A DNA stretch of 64,000 nt, taken from NCBI GenBank assembly GCA_947685225.1, contig CANTUV010000015.1, positions 5,084,001 through 5,148,000 of the forward strand, written 5' to 3'. The position numbers and the translations under genes were made by a program. Source of the DNA: Garcia nutans. Lineage: Eukaryota > Streptophyta > Magnoliopsida > Malpighiales > Euphorbiaceae. Under the pieces are notes generated by a model that was not told where the DNA came from, did no database searches, and saw only the letters and a program-made list of their open reading frames with translations. Position 1 is the stretch's first letter; each line of letters starts with the position of its first letter. Of the stretch, positions 9,554 through 21,610 are shown in pieces.

Positions 9554-11861
9554 CTAAGAATGTGGTGGTAGGTCATCAAATAAAGCCCTAAAAAAATCAT
9601 CGCCTGTTGGAGGAGGAGGCAAATCACCCGTCCCAAGTCCACCCAAAGCAGGAGCACCAGAATCCCTATTACCTTGGAGTTCCAATCTGTCACGGTCCTC
9701 ATCAAAAGTAGACGAAAGTATCTCATGGTCATTAGTTTGGGGGCCTCTAGATGAAGAAGCACCAGGATCCCTCATCCCCTAAAATCGGAAGTCTTGGAAA
9801 TTTTGGTCTGATTGATAGTACAAATTTTTTAAAATAAGAAACTTGCTTATGACTAGCGGCCAACTCTTCTTGAAGTTTTTTATTTTATTCCTCAAGCATC
9901 CACTGTGAGCCAGAAAGAAAAAGTAAGAGCATACATAATCATACATAATAATGCATACATATAACATAAATTACCATGAAACAAGAGAACTTACCAGGTA
10001 ATTCATATCAATACCCTATGGATGAGATGGCATATCTAGAGGACTGCAATGAGCAAATGAAGGAGCAGTAAAAGAAGGTCCAACCTTATGATCAAATGAG
10101 CCAGCAACCTACAACAATCATTAAAAAGTCAAAATAAGAAAGAAGTGATTGCAATGGAAAAATGGTAAGTTTTACCTGAGAAGTGCTAGCCCTGAGATGT
10201 GGAATGAACTAATATGTTCTTCTTCATCTCTACCCTCATTTTCTTCAAAAATTTCCCGTACACCAACAGGAGATACATCAAAGTTCAAGAGCCTTATTTG
10301 AATAAAATGGGCATAAGATGCACCCGGCAGATAGAGAAATGTTTCAACATCATAACCGTGCCGGGCCAACCACCATGCATTCTCCGGCATTGATGTAATA
10401 TTTAAGGTATATTTCGAGCAAGGCATCGAAATCCTCCGCTGCTCTGGACTAAGAAACCACTCATAAACTCTTTCTCCGAGAAACCAGCCACTAGACACTG
10501 GGCCAGTGATGACTCGACGAGTATGTTGAAAAGACAGTGCAACATTCATGGAGGAAGTCCAGTTTGTCCGCTCTTCTGGGTTCCACAGGCCAAATTCACC
10601 TGCAAAATAATATAAGGTAAGTAAACTTTCATATAAATTTTAAAGTATACTAATGCTATTTTACCTGGTCCTAGGTTAAGCGGCTCAACAAGAAGCGTTG
10701 GGTATGCACATGGTGAGAGCCGAGAACTTCTATGCGATCAAACAACCAAAAATATAATCTCAGATACCCGACTCTCTCTCGGGAAATACCAGGCACCCTC
10801 ACAAGGTTGTGCTCATATGCCCATGCCTACAAAAATAATAAAAATCAAATTCATACAAGAAAAGAGTGGAATTGACATTGGCGGAAGAAAAATACCTCGA
10901 CAACCGCCATAAAGCCAACAAAAGACTTCTTATTTCGACAAATTTTGTCAAGACCATGGTAAAGACAGGCGAGACCAGCTTCACCCGAGCCATAAAGTGG
11001 TACCATCCTAAAATAAGAAAGGGCCCTCAACGCTGACAAATGAATGGCAGATTCAGTGTTGCCTAAAATAGTCGACCCAAGAAAATATAGCAAAAATCCT
11101 CGAGCATACTGTTGGGCTGGGTCTCTGTGAACCTGTCCTTCGTAGTTCATCCAATAACTACGAATTGGCTTAATTTTTATCTTAAAAGGCCCTTTATATG
11201 ATGGTTCCATACCAATTAATTGTTGAATTTCTTCAAATGTCAGAACATTATTGGTAAGAGGAACCGGAACACCATCATACCGAATGCCGGTTATAGCAGC
11301 AAAGTCAACCAGACCAATTGTCATCTCTCCAATGGGCAAGTGAAAAGTATGAGTTGTGTCCAACCATCGTTCTGCAAGCGCCTGGACTACACTCTGGTCA
11401 ATCAGATACTCCTCGGATGGTAATTGTAAGATGAAGGTCTCAAAGCCGCAATCTCGGATAATCTGCCTTACTCGAGAAGGCGCTACATCATACCATTGTC
11501 GGGTTTTTTAGATACACCCTCCGGCCCGAATAATGCAACTATCACGCTAACACGGAGCCAGGTAAGTTAACACTATCTAAGTATATCATTAGTCTATCTA
11601 CTTAAATTCTTAAATTAATATATTTTTCTTAAATTTTCTAAAAATAAAAAAAATTAAAATAAAAACAAAAAAAGAAACAAAAAAAGAAAAAAAATGAAAG
11701 AAATAAAGAAAAGAAAAGAAAAAGAAAAATAATTACCTTGCTCTTTTGATTTGAACTATGATGAAGCGGCATCCCGGCTAGTAGATATTTCCATCATCAT
11801 GATGCCGAATAAACTCCAATAACTCTTCATTAGATTGAGTTCCTGATCTTGAAGCATGCAT
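9554..11861 (-). pseudogene. Antisense multi-exon MAIN-like plant mobile domain gene (element A)
   Basis: A second leftward gene. Proposed exons: 11861-11737 (ATG at 11861, MHASRSGTQSNEELLEF), 11538-10896, 10826-10665, 10599-10176, 10108 to about 9995, and about 9905-9554. The first two add to exactly 256 codons, with GT/AG borders. Exon 2 reads WYDVAPSRVRQIIRDCGFE and THTFHLPIGEMTIG, then FLGSTI and FMAVVE; exon 3 continues AWAYEHNLVRVPG; exon 4 gives FGLWNPEERTNWTS and WFLGERVYEWFL. These are signatures of the MAIN-like/PMD family known from plant genomes and transposons. The last exon is coiled-coil-like with an acidic Pro-rich tail. Lesions: TAG in exon 1, TAA early in exon 2, a frameshift near 10720 and stops in exons 5-6. 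Exact 3' exon borders are uncertain. Confidence 0.72.
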
Positions 11862-11950
11862 TTTTTCAAAACTATATGCTAAGTTTGAAAAAATTATAAT
11901 AATGAATGAACGAAATTAACGATCTTGCTGTGAATGAAATGAAGAAATCA

Positions 11951-11962
11951 TTCATTTATATA
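11951..11962 (-). promoter_or_regulatory. TATA box of antisense gene 2 (element A)
   Basis: Minus-strand TATATAAATGAA about 90 nt before the ATG at 11861, spaced like the TATA box of antisense gene 1. Confidence 0.55.
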
Positions 11963-12010
11963 GAAGAATGGCAAAGGAAAAACCAAAATTCAAAAAGTAA
12001 ATTTTACTAT

Positions 12011-12057
12011 TGCAAGAACTATTCCACATGGGAGTGGGGGTAAAATCTCCGCTCATA
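12011..12057 (+). mobile_element. Tail of a Tat LTR shared by elements A and B
   Basis: Only the last ~47 bp of a Tat LTR remain (GCAAGAACTATTCCACATGG ... CTCATA), directly followed by a primer-binding site. This is where the 3' LTR of A and the 5' LTR of B should be, so a deletion or LTR-LTR recombination has fused the two elements and removed about 2 kb. Confidence 0.75.
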
Positions 12058-12058
12058 G

Positions 12059-12076
12059 TGGTGACTCCATTGGGGA
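12059..12076 (+). other. Primer-binding site, Tat element B
   Basis: TGGTGACTCCATTGGGGA, one base after the LTR tail. It equals the element C site except C to T. TGGCGACTCC-type sites in Ogre/Tat elements are attributed to tRNA-Arg; here one base differs (T for C). Confidence 0.7.
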
Positions 12077-12210
12077 TAAGAGAAGTTGATTCCGTTATTC
12101 TTTATATTATTTTATTATTTCTTATTATGATATTATCCATTGCATCATCTTAGTTTGCATTATGTGCATGAGTTAAGACACTCATGTAACACATGTTGTG
12201 TTATGCAAGG
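12077..12210 (+). mobile_element. Element B leader, first part
   Basis: Matches 34855-34990 of element C up to TTATGCAAGG, where a reverse solo LTR enters. CAAGG at 12206-12210 is the left target-site duplication; the leader resumes at 25316. Confidence 0.85.
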
Positions 12211-14202
12211 TGTGAGTAGGGATTTTTGCCCCCACTCCCACTGGAATGGTTCTTGCGACTTCGACACTGTTAGGCTCAGGCCCTTAAAGAACATGGGCCT
12301 AAGCCCAAAGAAAATGCAATCACCACCCGGACAGACCGACAAGAAGAAAGGGGTGAATGACTCCATTTCTAAGGAATCCCTAACCCCTAATGGGTTCGTA
12401 AAGTTGGGTACATGTGGGGAAGGTGAAAATGACCCAGCACAACCACAACGTTCGGTTCATTGGAACTTGCCTCCTTTTCAGGTCTCAGTATTATAAAATT
12501 CTTAATTAACACAATATTATCCATACTATATGCGATCAATAGAATAAATAAATACTTTATTAAAAATCATAGCAAGGTCCAAACAAAACAAACAAATAGG
12601 CATCCATCCATGGATCAAAATATGCCTTTGCAATTGTCCAATGCCCAAAAGTAAATAAATAAAGTAGGATACCCACCAATTGGTGGAAATGTATCCTTTA
12701 CATTGATCCAAAACTTAAAAATAAATTGAATTATATGATATTTAGTAATTGAGGTATCCACAAAATGAAAACATACCTCTTACAATTTCTTGAAACAAAA
12801 ACAAACAATAAAAATAACCAACCAATCATTGTAAATACATTATTCATCAAAGATATAAATTAAAGATATAAATATACCATTATTCAAAACATATAAATAA
12901 CAATCAAATAAATAGATAAAAGATATAGTTTAAATCAATAAATAAACCAAATTGGGGTCTCAAGGTTCTAGGGTTTGAAATTAGGAGATACTGGATAAAA
13001 TTTAGGTTTTAGGAAATCTAAGATCTTGGGTTTGGCTATTGGATTAAATTTTTGGATTTATTGGATTGGGAGTTGGATTTTGGTGGTTACTAGGAACTGG
13101 GGTTTAGGTCATGGTTTTAGGATTTAGGTTTTATAAGTTAGGGTTTTAGAATGTTAAACAATTAGGGTTTAATTAAATAAATTGAAGCTTATGAAAATAG
13201 GATTAAAATTTAGGTATTTCGAAAGGATAGGTTACTATGATGATTAAGTAAAAAAGATTTGATTAGGGTTTTAACAAAATGGATTAGGGTTTGAATTAAA
13301 CTAAGGTTTGGATTAAATCAAACAGAATACTTAAATTAACTACAATGAATTCAAAACTTAAAACCACTATCCATTATTTTATAGGATTATTGTAAAGGTT
13401 CTTTAGAATTACTATTATCAATTTTAATGGATTAATTGCTACTAGATGAAGATGACTTTTGACGAACAAAATTAAATAAACATACCTACGTTTGAAGGCT
13501 CCACCAAAATTATTGATGAAAAGTATTTGCTTGCACCAAATACGTTTTTCTTGGTTGGAAGGAAATCAAGACAGTGAGAGTTTGCCATTGCCTTGATGGT
13601 GTTTGATGGTTGCTATCCTTTGTTTGATAATGATTGACAATTAATTTGTTGCTCAGTTTCTCTTTGCCTAAATTGAAAGTTTGATGTTCTTCCAAAAAGT
13701 CCCAAAGAAAAGTCCAAAGTCTCTAAAAATCATCCCCAGATCAATTGCTAAAAAAGGTCTGAATAATTCTTCTGTTTAAACCCATGTACGTGTGTTTTAA
13801 TACTATTATTTATAGGAAAACAAAAGACCTAATACTTGTAGACCCTTAATTTTTGACCCAGTCCGGTCCAATATATTTTATATAGTCCAAATTAATTTTT
13901 GTGTTATTTTAATTAAATAATATTTATTTTAGTATTTATTTTAATAATAAAAATAAAATAAAAATCAGCGATGGAAAAATGGGCGATGAAAAAATTCGTC
14001 GCCGAAAGTAATTGGCCTGGCAGCCCAGCCAGCACACCCAGCTCTCACAATTTCCTCGCAGTTTTGGCCAGTGCTCGCAATTTCGCCAGCAAAAATTTTC
14101 CAATGCAATTTTTTCCGAAACCAAATTCTATTTGGTTTCGGTTTTCTTTTCCTAATTAATTATAGTTTCCTTAACCAATTAGAATGAATCTTATAAATCT
14201 TC

Positions 14203-14212
14203 CTATAAATAA
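14203..14212 (+). promoter_or_regulatory. LTR TATA box
   Basis: CTATAAATAA at the U3/R boundary region of the forward solo LTR. Equivalent CTATAAATAAGG strings occur in the LTRs at 33129 and 54115. This is the presumed gag-pol promoter position. Confidence 0.55.
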
Positions 14213-14449
14213 CACTTTAAAGGACAGAAAGAGGGGGAGGACTTTGGACTGGAACTTGGTGTTCGAAATTTGGATTACAGAAAACCCTAGCAATAAGCAA
14301 GCAATCAACGATTAATCAAAGGCAGCAACCTTGTCTTTGTCCTTGTTCATCCATAAAGCAATTTTTGGTGGAACCAACGAACGGAGGTTTCAATCTCTAG
14401 TTTCTTTATTTATTTCTTTACTAAAATTGAAAATTACTTTTCTGTTTCT

Positions 14450-15085
14450 TCTAAACCTTAGAACCCTAATTTATTTCTTCTAAACCTTAAAACCCTAATT
14501 CGTTTCTTTTGTTTCCAAAAACCTTAAATCGTTTCTTCTATTTCCAAAAATCCTAAAAATTACTTGTCTGTTTCTTCTAAAACTTAATTAAGAACCCTAA
14601 TCTATTTCTTCTAAACCTTAAAACCCTAAATTGCTCCTTTTATTTCCAAAAGCCCTAAAAATACTTTTCTGTTTCCAAAAACCTTAAATCGTTTTGCCTA
14701 TTTCCAAAAACTTTATAAAACTCTAAATTGTTTTCTTAAATCCTAAAACTAAACATATTTTTCGAAACACCAAAAACCCTAATTCTCTCAAAACCAAAAC
14801 AGTAAACCCTAAATTTTCCTAAACCCTAATTCATTGAATTTAAAACCCTAAACTAGTTAATTTAAACCCTAAAGCCATAATCTAATAAAACTAAAATAAC
14901 AATCCAGTTAACATGAATTATAAACCTAATATCTTAAAATATCAAAACCCTAATTTCATAATTTTACCCCTTAAACCCTAATTTTCCTCAACCAAAATGT
15001 CAAAAACCCTAAATCTTATAAATCTGAACCTTAAAACTCAATACAGTAAACCTAATATCTTAAAATTCCAAAACCCTAAAATATT
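14450..15085 (+). repeat. Telo-box-like AAACCCTAA cluster in Tat LTR
   Basis: More than a dozen AACCCTAA/AAACCCTAA strings spread over ~630 bp of R/U5, in a context of Lys-free AT-rich filler. The other Tat LTRs have thinner versions (about 33590-34030, 54560-55020; reverse at 12960-13320 and 57460-58070). The motif equals the plant telomere repeat unit but is interspersed, not tandem. Confidence 0.65.
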
Positions 15086-15437
15086 AATTAAAGAACTTTA
15101 AATAGAAACAGTAAACCTCAATTTGCATCTTTACATGCTTTATTTTTAGATTTGATTATGTAGTTTATTATATGCTTTGATGATTGATTTATTTTTGATA
15201 CTTGATTTATTTAATTAACCATGGATGAATGTTTATTATATATTTTGATTGATGATGAATGATTTATTTATGATGAATGGTTATTTACTTTTATCGATTT
15301 ATTTTGATTTCCAAATGTTGTAAGAGGTATGTTTCCACTTTATGGGTACCTCATTAATTAATTTCTATGTAATTTAAATTGCTTTTATATTTTAGACCAA
15401 TGTAAAGGATATGTTTCTACCTTTTTGTGGGTGTCCT

Positions 15438-18250
15438 TGTAACACCCTGATACCCTATATAAGTACTATACATATACCTAGTATACATACAGTAAGTATA
15501 CAAAGTATAAGGATGTCACTTTTCATTATCTTTTAAAAACCTGTAACAGAGTTCAAAACCATAATACGTTAATTTAAATAACATTTACAAAATCATTATC
15601 TTTATCACATCTTCATTTATACATATAAATACTCCATCATAAAAAATACATCATAATTAATTATTATACATGTATGCATTACCCTATAGTTGGTCTCGAC
15701 AAACTCTTACTCTTCTCGTGGCATAACAGCTGGACTTCCAGATCAACCGCATATTCACCTGCGCGATTACACAACCGCGCTAAGCCCGAGAGCTTAGTAG
15801 TACAATATAAAATATAAACATACGTTATAGAAATTCTAACATATAATAAAACTATATTCATTCCATATACCATTAGTTCTTATCATGTTTTTTTTCTCTT
15901 TTTAATTTGCACCTTTCATATATCTCGACTAATCTCATATATTATATACGTTTATATAAAACATTACCACCAACCATAATCCATTAATAATACTCACATC
16001 ACATATCATACTTCATAACATTAGTTTGTTCACAATTCATTAATCACACATCACATTTCTCACAAAGGCAATTATTATCACCAACCATCATCCATCACTA
16101 ATATCCACAATTTATATATCTCATTACTCATGTATTCCAACATTTGTATATATATATATATCATATTTACAACAAATGACAGACTCGGGCCCAAAAGACA
16201 CTAATATGCTATTCGACTTTCAGAGTTAATGCTTTGGTTTAATTATCACATTCATAAATATCCCAACTAGGCTTCAAGGATTAAGTTCAACCAAGCTTCA
16301 AGGGGAACAAAGCATGCTAAGTATCAACCCAACTTGGCTTCAAGAACTAATCCAACCTAGCTTCAAGGGTTGTAACATCTCAATTAGGCTTCAAGGACTA
16401 GACCCAACCAAGCTTCAAGGGGAGTAAAACATGTTAAACTTCAACCCAACTTGGCTTCAAGGATCAAGCCCAACCTAACTTCAAGAGATTGTTACCATTA
16501 GGCATGCCACCAACAACAAAACTCTGAAAATGAATAACACATTAGATACACAATTCATTGTTTATTTCATCATCAATATCATTTTCAATTCTCATCATCA
16601 TTTAGGCAAGCATGCCTTACATATCTTAATTGAATTAACATAGCCAATCACAATGGCTTCATATCACATTGTATCTCAAATCACATTTCATGTTTCATCA
16701 TTGATATATGCAACATCAATTACATTACTAAACAAACATGTCATTAATCAATCATACCATATAGGCATGCTTTAATCATATCATTCAAGCATACATAATC
16801 AATTTCATTGCACATGTATCTTAAATTCATCATCATATAAAAAAAACATGTCCCTTTATAACATTTCAATCATTGTTATCACATTTCATCATTTCTCAAA
16901 ACACATTGACACCATTCATTGTTAAAACATTTATCATAATAAATTACATTGCACATACCTCTTTTTGGATGATCCTCATCTCTTCCACACTATACAAGTC
17001 ATAATATTAGTCACATTGTTCATATAACATACAACCATTCACAAGATACACAATGCATAACATAACATTGTTCATACATAATCATATGCATCATTAAATG
17101 TATGTTCAATCTCCACAAAACAAGAAGAGCAAAGTACAAACACAGTAGCCAACACACCCAAGGGACACGGCCAAGCTTGTGGCCGTGTCTCTCAATTTCA
17201 ATTCAAGCCGAGGCAGACACGGGCAAGGGGACACGGCCGTGTCTCTCAACAAAATTCAGGCAGTAGCAAACATGGGCAAGGGACACGGCCAAGCTTGTGG
17301 CCGTGTCTCTCCAAAATCCACCCAACACGGCCAAACTTCCCTCAACTTGGCCGTGTCTCTCAAAAATATTAAGTCTTGGCCGTGTTCCTTTCTCATTTTA
17401 GCCGTGTCTCTCTTGTATATAAACCCTAAAATGGCCAATTCTCTTTTGATTTAGTTTAAACACATTATACACAACACAAACTCATTCGAATGGTTGAAAT
17501 CAAAATCATTAACACTTATTGTGCATGTTTAACACAATATTTACATTAACAACACATTTAATCATCTCCCATTTCAAAACCCTAAAACCATCATCATCAC
17601 TCTTGATCTTTCACTATCCAACTCTAATTAACTTACCATCTTTACAACAAAACCAACATCAATTCAATCCTTTAGCTTACAATTAATTTCAATACTTGTA
17701 AACACATCTATAACACACCAAATCATAATACTAGCAAATCATAACTCATCTTAAACCCAACTTCAAAATTTACAAAGGAAAACAAAAGAGTACTTACCTC
17801 AATTGAAGAAATTCCACAAATCTTCAACTTAATCCTTTGATTCTCCCTTCAATTTGAGTTTAGAAGTTCAAACACCTCTTTTGCTCTCTTTCCCTTTTGA
17901 TAGCCGGCCACACCAACGAAGAAGAGAAAAGATGAAGACAATTCAAACTTCTCTTCTTCTTTAAATATCCACCAAACAATTTAACAAAGCAATTACCTAA
18001 TTGCCCTCATCCATTTAACTTAACTTTTGTCACTTATATGCCCTTTATAGTAATTTCACTTAGCACAAATTAAAATATCCTCTTACCTTGACTCCCCATT
18101 TGACCAACTTATATGTTATATATATTACAATATACATAACATATACATTCTCTTAACACACTCATTTCTTTTGCAAATACATATATACATTTAATTCAAA
18201 TCAAAACTACAATTGTATCCAACTTCCAGGGCACACATTAGGATATTACA
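15438..18250 (-). repeat. LARD 3' LTR (left copy on plus strand)
   Basis: 2,813 bp, plus-strand ends TGTAACACCC and GGATATTACA. Contains, in plus order: paired short hairpins near 15760-15795, a CTTCAAG repeat block (16260-16490), and the ACACGGCC palindrome cluster (17164-17410). Short open frames inside the palindrome cluster are repeat artefacts. Confidence 0.9.
17164..17410. repeat. ACACGGCC/GGCCGTGT palindrome cluster
   Basis: Inverted repeats: GACACGGCC with GGCCGTGTC around an 8-nt AAGCTTGT loop at 17164-17189 and again 17282-17307; a loop-free GACACGGCCGTGTC at 17230-17243; ACACGGCCAA with TTGGCCGTGT around a 12-nt loop at 17325-17356; further half-sites up to 17410. Same cluster in the other LARD LTRs. 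Confidence 0.85.
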
Positions 18251-21200
18251 ATTCTCTCCCCCTTAAATAATTTCGTCCTCGAAATTATCAGTACCGTAAC
18301 GATTCATTCTTAACAAAATACTATCTTAACTTTCATATGAAGTTAATTAAATTCTTAAGTTATTATATCATCAACTCATACAATTTCAACTCTCTCCTTT
18401 AGAATCAACCACCTTCTTTAAATTTCATAACTCATCATTCTATATATTTAAAGATCTTATTATTTCCTTGATCAAACATTCAAAAGAATTCATTACACTT
18501 CCTATTAATATCTTGAAAAAAAAAATCAGATCATTTTATAGCACACTTATACTTCATCCAATTTTTATATTTCATATACTTTGTTCCTTCATCCCATTGA
18601 TATTACTCTCTTAGCTTTAACCTTAGAAGCCACTGGTTTATATCTGAGCATTAATTATCCCGTCATTACAATTACTGTCTAAATAGACATTTGTCAAACC
18701 TCAATGGATAACAAGATCCTTATTTCTCACAAATTGAGTCACTTCTTTAGCATACTTTTTATTTAGCTTGCATTTTAATACATTACCTTTCCACTTATGT
18801 TATAAATAACCAAATCTTTTCCCTTTTCATCATGATTTATAACTACTAACTCCATTCATTTATGTCCATTCACACTTTAACATTTTACATCATATACATT
18901 ATCATGTAAACAATTACACTCTTAGTACAACTATACATATTAAATCTCAATAATGATTCATAATTTTAGCCAAATCCAGATCAATTGATCTATTTGTCAC
19001 AATATACCCATATTCTAATCTTGTTCAATTCCAACCAACAATTAATTTATTTAACCTATCATGGAATTTCACAATATTCAAATATGTATATATATATATA
19101 TATAACCTAATTCCATTAGGGCAAACTTACATACAATTCCTGATCTCTTCCGATCCATATTCAGTCAAATTATCATGATAACAATTCACTTCAAATTATC
19201 TTAATATAATTCTCACCAATTCTCATAATAATTTTTATACCATACTTACTATCTATAGCTCATTCATTTAAACTTCAAGTCCATTCATTTATTCATTATA
19301 TACCATAAATATATTTTGCATAACTTTCAGTCATATTTTAAAATTTCTCTCTTTTTGATATCTCCTCACATTTCATATCATTGTTATACTTATTTAAATT
19401 ACCTTTTTGTAGTACTATTCATAACTTTTAACTATACTTCTCAACATAATTTCAATCTTACCAAATCTGTATTACAATCATTTGATCTAAAATCCAAATC
19501 CATGGATAACCAATTAATCGATCAAATATACTTAACAAAACACCTGGCTTTAAGAGATTAATATTCAAGCCTGAAACTTTCAAATCAATACTGTTCCTTT
19601 ATAATTTTATTCTCAATCTATACAAATACAAGGCTAAGGTGTATCTCAAAAATTACATATTCTTTCTTTACATTTTTACTATATCAGAAGTTAACACGTT
19701 CCAACTCCGTTTCAACCAAATTTGCATTCGATTATATAATTTTTATCAACTTAAGTCACGTTTCAACAATATTATTATATACATATTCAATCATATATAG
19801 TTCTTATACAATTTCTATTCATCACTTCATTTCTAATCCATTTACAATCTCTTATAATATAATTACATAGAACTTTTTATATGTGAATATTTTAGGACTC
19901 TAAATATCATATAATCATCAAATTTAAAGCTTACCAACAATTTCCACTGTCCACTATTACTCAAGTCCATTTCATACTTACTTTTATCACATAATCCAAT
20001 TAGCTTTACCCAGTTCCAGACTTACTCTCTCTTAGGTCCACTTATACATACAACATCATTTCCATATCATTAATTCTATAATTATACCATATACATATTC
20101 ATAGGTCATCTACAAAACACGATTCACACCTTTATGTATATATGTATAATTTCATTCACATGTCATATACATGTACACACTTAATTATATGCTCTTATTT
20201 TATTTTCCTTTTTCATACATTCAATACAAATTTAATGTTCATCACTTTCTTTTAAACATTATCATTCTCATTCTTCCAATATAATGTAAAATATTTATTC
20301 ACACAACACACATATATATATATATTCTGACTATAATAACACTTCACATCTATCTTAGTCATATTCCCAATGTGACATCTTTTTCACTTTCGTCTTTAAA
20401 AACATTTAATATACTTCCATATCCCTTTTTACTTCAAAACAAATTCTCATGCTATCAATCACATTATTCAATTCATAATACTTTCATGTGCAATATTAGT
20501 CATTTCACCTAGCTTATGTATTAAATATACATTTAACTCTCAATATCCAAATAATCTTTATCAACTTCCACTAAACCTTTAACTTTTCAACATATTACTT
20601 TGTTTAAACTTCAATTTGCCAAATTCATCTTTTCTTAATATCCATTTTAAAAACATCTTATATGTATATACCACAAAGCAACATCAAACATATATGTTTC
20701 ACAATTACTAAGCTCCTTCCAAAAATCTAAATATCACATATTACCACCATTTACAGGAGCTTTTACAATCTTCAAACATATCATATTTCTAACATTGAAA
20801 TCACCATGTTTGCATTAAAATAACAATACCAATTTATATTCTTACTTAACCAATATCATCTCTTTTTCCTTTAAACAAGACCTTAACTGTACATACATCC
20901 CAACTTTACATAATCACACTTTGTCTCTACTAATCAACTCATTCAATATTCCACCATACTCTCCTCATTTAAATAACATAACTTTCAATATTAACAATTC
21001 AATATTATTTCCTCTGTCTAGCAAACTCAACATTAGCAAACCCAACATAAACTTTATTATAAAGAGATTCAAAATATAGAAGAAAAGTACATATTCTTAT
21101 CTTGATTTGATTTTTAACTCATTTTCAATTTTATTCTCCTTTTCATTCCTTTATGTTTCAATTCATATTATGTCCTACATAATATTGCTCATAAACATCA

Positions 21201-21610
21201 ACATTACATTCCATGTTGCACACAACATAACATTTTTCATATGCATCATCAATATGCATATATCACATTATATTTCACAATTCGTTTCCCATAATTAATT
21301 AGGCACTATGCCTCAATTATAATTCATTTCCAACATCATTGCCAACAATCATGGTTTCTTATCACATCAACATAGTATACACATATATCATCAACTATAT
21401 TGAACATCTCATATAACACAAATATTCTACAAGTCATATTATGCCACATCTGAGACCAACCTAGGTGTCAATGCATACGCATGTATTACAAATTTCATTT
21501 CAAAACTTTTCCTTTTTACTTCTATTTAAACTTTTCAAATTTTTTTTTTCTTTTTTTTTAATTTCACTTAGGCCGAGAATCTCAAACCTAAGCTCTGATA
21601 CCAAAATAAT
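18251..21610 (-). mobile_element. LARD interior, no coding capacity seen
   Basis: 3.36 kb of AT-rich sequence between the LTRs. I searched all frames for gag, protease, RT, RNase H and integrase motifs and found none; the longest frames are under 100 codons and low-complexity. The 18251-18285 end reads, reversed, as GACGAAATTATTTAAGGGGG, a Tekay/Del-like 3' signature including the purine tract. Confidence 0.8.
21592..21603 (-). other. LARD primer-binding site (tRNA-Met type)
   Basis: TGGTATCAGAGC on the minus strand, seven bases inside the 5' LTR (21611-24410). This is the standard initiator tRNA-Met site of plant LTR elements. Same site in the LARD array at 39187 and 45381. Confidence 0.88.

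Noticed and set aside
12140..12496. 118-codon forward frame
   Set aside because: It crosses the junction between element B leader and the reverse solo LTR at 12211, so it is accidental.
18251..21610. Coding remains in the LARD interior
   Set aside because: No RT, integrase, protease or gag motif in six frames; longest frames are AT-rich and differ between copies.
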